Positions 60,869-64,000 of a stretch of DNA of 64,000 bases are shown piece by piece. Under the pieces are notes generated by a model. It did no database searches and was not told the origin of the DNA. It was given only the letters and a program-made list of their open reading frames with translations. Position numbers and translations under genes: made by a program. This stretch comes from Gemmatimonadota bacterium (GTDB taxonomy: Bacteria; Gemmatimonadota; Gemmatimonadetes; Longimicrobiales; Gaopeijiaceae), in the NCBI GenBank assembly GCA_030428885.1, contig JAUIEJ010000010.1, positions 186,001 through 250,000 on the forward strand, read 5' to 3'. Each line of letters opens with the position of its first letter. Position 1 is the first letter of the stretch.

Positions 60869-63541
60869 GTGGGCGCCTTCCGCCGGGTGTTCGTCGCCTT
60901 CCTCCTGGCCCACTTCCCCCGAGACTTCCGGAAGGAGCGGGGGGACGAACTGCGGCGCAGCTACGAGGAGGCGTTCCGGGACGCCACACCCCCGTTCGCC
61001 CTGGCCACGGCGCTGCGCCTCTGGTGGGACGCGGGGACGACCTCGGTGCGGCTCCGACGGTGGGAGAGGGAACGACGACGACGAGGGACCAACACGGGGA
61101 GGTGGGAGATGGGAAGCGGATGGATGGACCTTCGAATCGCGCTCCGGTCGCTGCTGCGCAGCCCGGTCTTCACGGCGACCATGGTGGCGGTCATGGGCCT
61201 GGGCATCGGGGCCAACACGGCGATCTTCACCGTGGCCCACGGTCTGCTCCTGGCGCCCCTTCCGTACGAAGACGGAGCCCGCATCGTCCGCCTGGAGAAC
61301 CGCTACCTCCCGTCGGGCCGCACCGGGTGGGTGTCGGCCCCCGAGCTGGCCGAATACGGAACCGCCACCGACGCCCTGTCGTCGGTGGTGGCGCTGTCGC
61401 CCGAATCCATGAACCTCACCGGCATCGAGACGCCCCTGGCCCTGGACGGACTGCGGGCGAGTCCGGGCCTGCTGAGCCTGCTGGGGGCCGCCCCGGCGCT
61501 GGGACGGGGCTTCGAGGCGGACGAGGGACGGCCCGGAGCCCCGCCCACGGTGATCCTCGGCCAAGGGCTGTGGCAGCGGGCCTTCGGATCGGATCCCGGG
61601 GTGCTGGGCCGCACCGTGGAGCTGGACGGCGTCGCCCGCATCGTCGTGGGCGTCCTTCCCCCGACCTACCGACCCATCTCCGAATACCTCTTCCCCGGGC
61701 GGGACGAGGACTTCGTGGTGCCCCTGGTCACCGATCCCGCCACCTTCGACGACCGCTCGGTGGAACACCACAACCTGCTGCCCCTGGCCCGCCTCCCCGG
61801 CGCCGTCGAGCCGGCGGAGGCCGAGGTGCGTCTCCGGGCGGCGGTGGAGCGGGTGGAGGCGCGGTATCCGGGCATCTCGTCGGCCGGCTCCCGGGACGTG
61901 GCCCTCACGCCGTTGCGGGAGGCCGCCGTGGGGGCCGCGGGCCGAACGCTGGACCTGCTGTTCGTGGGGGTGGGGCTGGTGCTCCTGGTGGCCTCCATCA
62001 ACGTCGCCCTCCTGCTCCTGGCTCGGGCCGAAGCCCGCCAGGGCGAGGCGGCGGTCCGGGCGGCCCTGGGGGCGGGTCGGGCGCGACTCGCCTGGTCCAG
62101 CGCCGCCGAGGCCCTGTTGATCGGGCTGGCCGGGGGCGCGGCGGGTCTGGCGGCGGCCGCCCTGGGCGGCGGAGCCATCCGGCGGCTCCTGCCCTCGGCG
62201 CTGACCGTTCCCGGCGGCATGGAGCTGGGGGCGCCGGCCCTGGTGTTCACCCTGGGCGTGTCGGTGGCCGCGGGACTGCTGGCCGGCGCGATCCCCTCCC
62301 TGGTCACGGCCCGCTCGGGACTCCAGGGGGCCCTGCGGTCGGGCCGGAGGCGGGGCGGTCCGGCCCGGTCCCAGGTGCGCAGCGCCCTGGTGATCGGCCA
62401 GATCGCCGGGGCGGTGGTGCTCGCCGCGGGGGCGACCCTCCTGGTCCGGAGCCTCCAGGGCCTTCGGTCGGTGGACCCGGGCTTCGAGTCCCAGGGGCGG
62501 CACCTGGTGGAGATCAGCGCGCCCCGATCGGGATACGGCGACGCCGACGCGGTCCGGCGCCTGTACACCGCGGTCGTGGAGGGACTCCAGGCCCGGGCCG
62601 GAATCGAATCGGCCGCCGCCTCGTGGCAGACCCCGCAGCAGGCCCAGGTCAGCGACTGGCCGGTCTACCCGGAGCGAGCGGGAGAATCGGAGTGGGTGGC
62701 GGCGGATCCGAACCTGGTCAGCCCCGGCTATTTCGACACCTTCGGCATCCGGCTCGTGGAGGGCCGGGGGTTCGACGCGGACGACGCGGATCGCCCGGTG
62801 GGCCCGGTGATCCTGAACGAGACCGCCGCGGCCGCGCTGTGGCCCGGGGAGTCGGCCGTGGGCCGCCGGGTCAACCTGAGCTTCGGCGAGCCCGTGTGGC
62901 GGGAGGTGGTGGGTGTGGTGGCCGACGTGCGAGGGCGGGGGCTCGGCGAAGCGCCGCGGGTCCAGACCTACATGACGTTCGGGGAGGGGCCGTTCGGCAC
63001 GGTCCCGGCCCTCACGATCACCACCCGGGGCCGCCTCGAAGGCGCCGGCCTCGCCCAGGCCGTACGGGAGACCCTCGCCGGAATCGACCCGAACCTGCCC
63101 GTGGGGGACGTGCGCTCCCTGGACGCCCAGGTGGCGGCCTCGGTGGAGCGGGAACGCCTGGTGACCGTGCTGGTGAGTCTCTTCGCCTCGGTGGCCCTCC
63201 TCCTCGGCGCCGTGGGGGTCTACGGAGCCGTGGCCTTCGAGGTGCGACGCCGCACCCCGGAGATCGGCCTCCGCATCGCCATCGGCGCCCCCCCACGCGG
63301 CGTGGTGGGCAGCGTCCTGGGCGACGGCGCGCGGCTGGGCGCGGCGGGCATCGCCCTGGGCCTCGCCGGAGCCCTGGCCTCGGGCCGGCTCCTGGAGAGC
63401 TTCCTGTTCGACGTGTCGCGGAACGACCCGCTGACCCTGGCCCTGGTGAGCGCCGGCGTCCTGCTGGTGGTGGTGGCCGCGAGCTTCCTGCCGGCCCACC
63501 GCGCCTCGACGCTGGACCCGGGAGTGGCGTTCCGGGAGTGA
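60869..63541 (+). CDS. ADOP-family ABC-transporter-like permease (second)
   Basis: The 890-residue protein has a short N-terminal prefix (FRRVFVAFLLAHFPRDFRKERGDELRRSYEEAF), then two MacB/FtsX modules: first helix SLLRSPVFTATMVAVMGLGIGANTAIFTVAHG, MacB core, helices GLVLLVASINVALLLLARAEARQGEAAVRAALGAGR, and the second set with EVRRRTPEIGLRIAIGAPPRG. It is similar in layout to the permease at 11119 but its prefix differs, so the paralogues diverged. It is encoded 4 bases after padR in a PadR-permease operon. Substrate unknown; no ATPase adjacent. Confidence 0.92.
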   Translation: MGAFRRVFVAFLLAHFPRDFRKERGDELRRSYEEAFRDATPPFALATALRLWWDAGTTSVRLRRWERERRRRGTNTGRWEMGSGWMDLRIALRSLLRSPVFTATMVAVMGLGIGANTAIFTVAHGLLLAPLPYEDGARIVRLENRYLPSGRTGWVSAPELAEYGTATDALSSVVALSPESMNLTGIETPLALDGLRASPGLLSLLGAAPALGRGFEADEGRPGAPPTVILGQGLWQRAFGSDPGVLGRTVELDGVARIVVGVLPPTYRPISEYLFPGRDEDFVVPLVTDPATFDDRSVEHHNLLPLARLPGAVEPAEAEVRLRAAVERVEARYPGISSAGSRDVALTPLREAAVGAAGRTLDLLFVGVGLVLLVASINVALLLLARAEARQGEAAVRAALGAGRARLAWSSAAEALLIGLAGGAAGLAAAALGGGAIRRLLPSALTVPGGMELGAPALVFTLGVSVAAGLLAGAIPSLVTARSGLQGALRSGRRRGGPARSQVRSALVIGQIAGAVVLAAGATLLVRSLQGLRSVDPGFESQGRHLVEISAPRSGYGDADAVRRLYTAVVEGLQARAGIESAAASWQTPQQAQVSDWPVYPERAGESEWVAADPNLVSPGYFDTFGIRLVEGRGFDADDADRPVGPVILNETAAAALWPGESAVGRRVNLSFGEPVWREVVGVVADVRGRGLGEAPRVQTYMTFGEGPFGTVPALTITTRGRLEGAGLAQAVRETLAGIDPNLPVGDVRSLDAQVAASVERERLVTVLVSLFASVALLLGAVGVYGAVAFEVRRRTPEIGLRIAIGAPPRGVVGSVLGDGARLGAAGIALGLAGALASGRLLESFLFDVSRNDPLTLALVSAGVLLVVVAASFLPAHRASTLDPGVAFRE

Positions 63542-63622
63542 GCGGCCGCCTCAGGGGCGGGCGCCGCCGGTTGTGGGGAGTTCGCGTCGCAACCCGGGCC
63601 CGGAACCCGGTGTCGAAGGAGC

Positions 63623-64000
63623 ATGACCACGATTCCGACGCGGTTCCGTACGGGCCCCGGGGCCACGCTTGTGGTGGCCGGGGGCCTCCTTGCGAGCCCC
63701 TTGGCTGGGCAACTGCCCACCCTCGAGCCCCTGGGCGAGCCCATCGGGTGCGCAGCGTGCACCGACGCCCGGGCCTTCGGGGCGGTGATGGGCCTCTCGG
63801 TGCGGGCCGGCGGCGGTTTGGCCGTGGCCGACCGCGACGAGCCCATGGTGCGCCTCTTCGCGCCCGACGGGTCGCCGGAGGGCGCATTCGGGCGCCGGGG
63901 CGAAGGTCCGGGGGAGATCCGGCGCATCGAGAGCGTGGCGGCCACCGACGCCGGCACGTACCTGGTCAGTGATTTCATGGGCCGGGCCCTCACCGAGTTC
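63623..64000 (+). CDS. 6-bladed beta-propeller protein, C-terminus cut by window
   Basis: ATG 63623 has GAAGGAG directly upstream. The first 126 residues have a signal peptide (ending SPLAGQ) and the 6-bladed propeller signature LFAPDGSPEGAFGRRGEGPGEIRR. This is the same family as the lipoprotein at 15742 but without a lipobox. The protein continues beyond the window. Function unknown. Confidence 0.8.
   Translation, partial: MTTIPTRFRTGPGATLVVAGGLLASPLAGQLPTLEPLGEPIGCAACTDARAFGAVMGLSVRAGGGLAVADRDEPMVRLFAPDGSPEGAFGRRGEGPGEIRRIESVAATDAGTYLVSDFMGRALTEF

Noticed and set aside
58008-63499. Long minus-strand ORFs (795 and 1002 residues) opposite the DUF2723 and ADOP genes
   Set aside because: Composition dominated by histidine, glycine and arginine; no domains; the plus-strand genes are clear.

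Overview
The window is about 70% G+C bacterial chromosome with densely packed genes, many overlapping by 4 to 8 bases. It encodes an outer membrane (TamA/TamB-type pair, many lipoproteins, small beta-barrel-like proteins). Several families here are abundant in Gemmatimonadota and Acidobacteriota: two PadR plus ADOP-type permease pairs, a TolB-propeller/amidohydrolase fusion, DUF1080, 6-bladed propellers and CSLREA proteins. I infer a Gemmatimonadota-like, largely heterotrophic Gram-negative bacterium. No rRNA or ribosomal marker is present to prove this.

Layout. 1-5145 (minus): GT-C-type membrane glycosyltransferases, a flippase-like/methyltransferase fusion and a spermidine-synthase-like enzyme, probably lipid-linked glycan assembly. 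5181-20538: amidohydrolase, lipoproteins, PadR plus permease, sodium:solute symporter, N-acetylmuramoyl amidase and a large Ig/CSLREA surface lipoprotein. 20624-33721: monomeric isocitrate dehydrogenase, tamB-tamA-yihY operon, and fbaB-pfp (class I aldolase and PPi-dependent phosphofructokinase). 33812-41573: DUF1080, GNAT and SnoaL-like proteins, then a three-gene 2-oxoacid:ferredoxin oxidoreductase whose first gene fuses gamma subunit, GltD-like flavoprotein and ferredoxin, then a second PadR operon. 41706-45548: two tandem response-regulator/HDOD proteins around a small membrane protein.

The most unusual region is 45594-53681, an integrative element of about 8 kb. It is bounded by a 13-bp direct repeat (ATTAAAAGTCCGT) made of the anticodon loop and 5' anticodon-stem strand of a tRNA-Lys(UUU). 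The host tRNA is split: its 3' half lies at 45560-45606 and its 5' half at 53669-53707, and the two join into a perfect 73-nt tRNA. The element carries a complete tRNA-Lys(UUU) of its own, with a different anticodon stem, 12 bases downstream of the integrase. It also has an excisionase-like gene, an acidic-tailed HTH protein, two unrecognised genes, a PLD-family nuclease, a beta-class DNA methyltransferase fused to an Mrr-like domain, and a small HUH Rep protein beside a perfect 16-bp hairpin and a gene-free repeat-rich stretch that looks like a replication origin. The reading is a defence-carrying, probably rolling-circle-replicating element that destroys an essential tRNA and supplies a substitute.

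Right of the element: DUF3667 membrane protein, subclass B3-like metallo-beta-lactamase, a small outer-membrane-type protein, hipBA-type toxin-antitoxin genes, a DUF2723 membrane protein, a third PadR with a second ADOP-type permease, and a propeller protein cut by the window edge.
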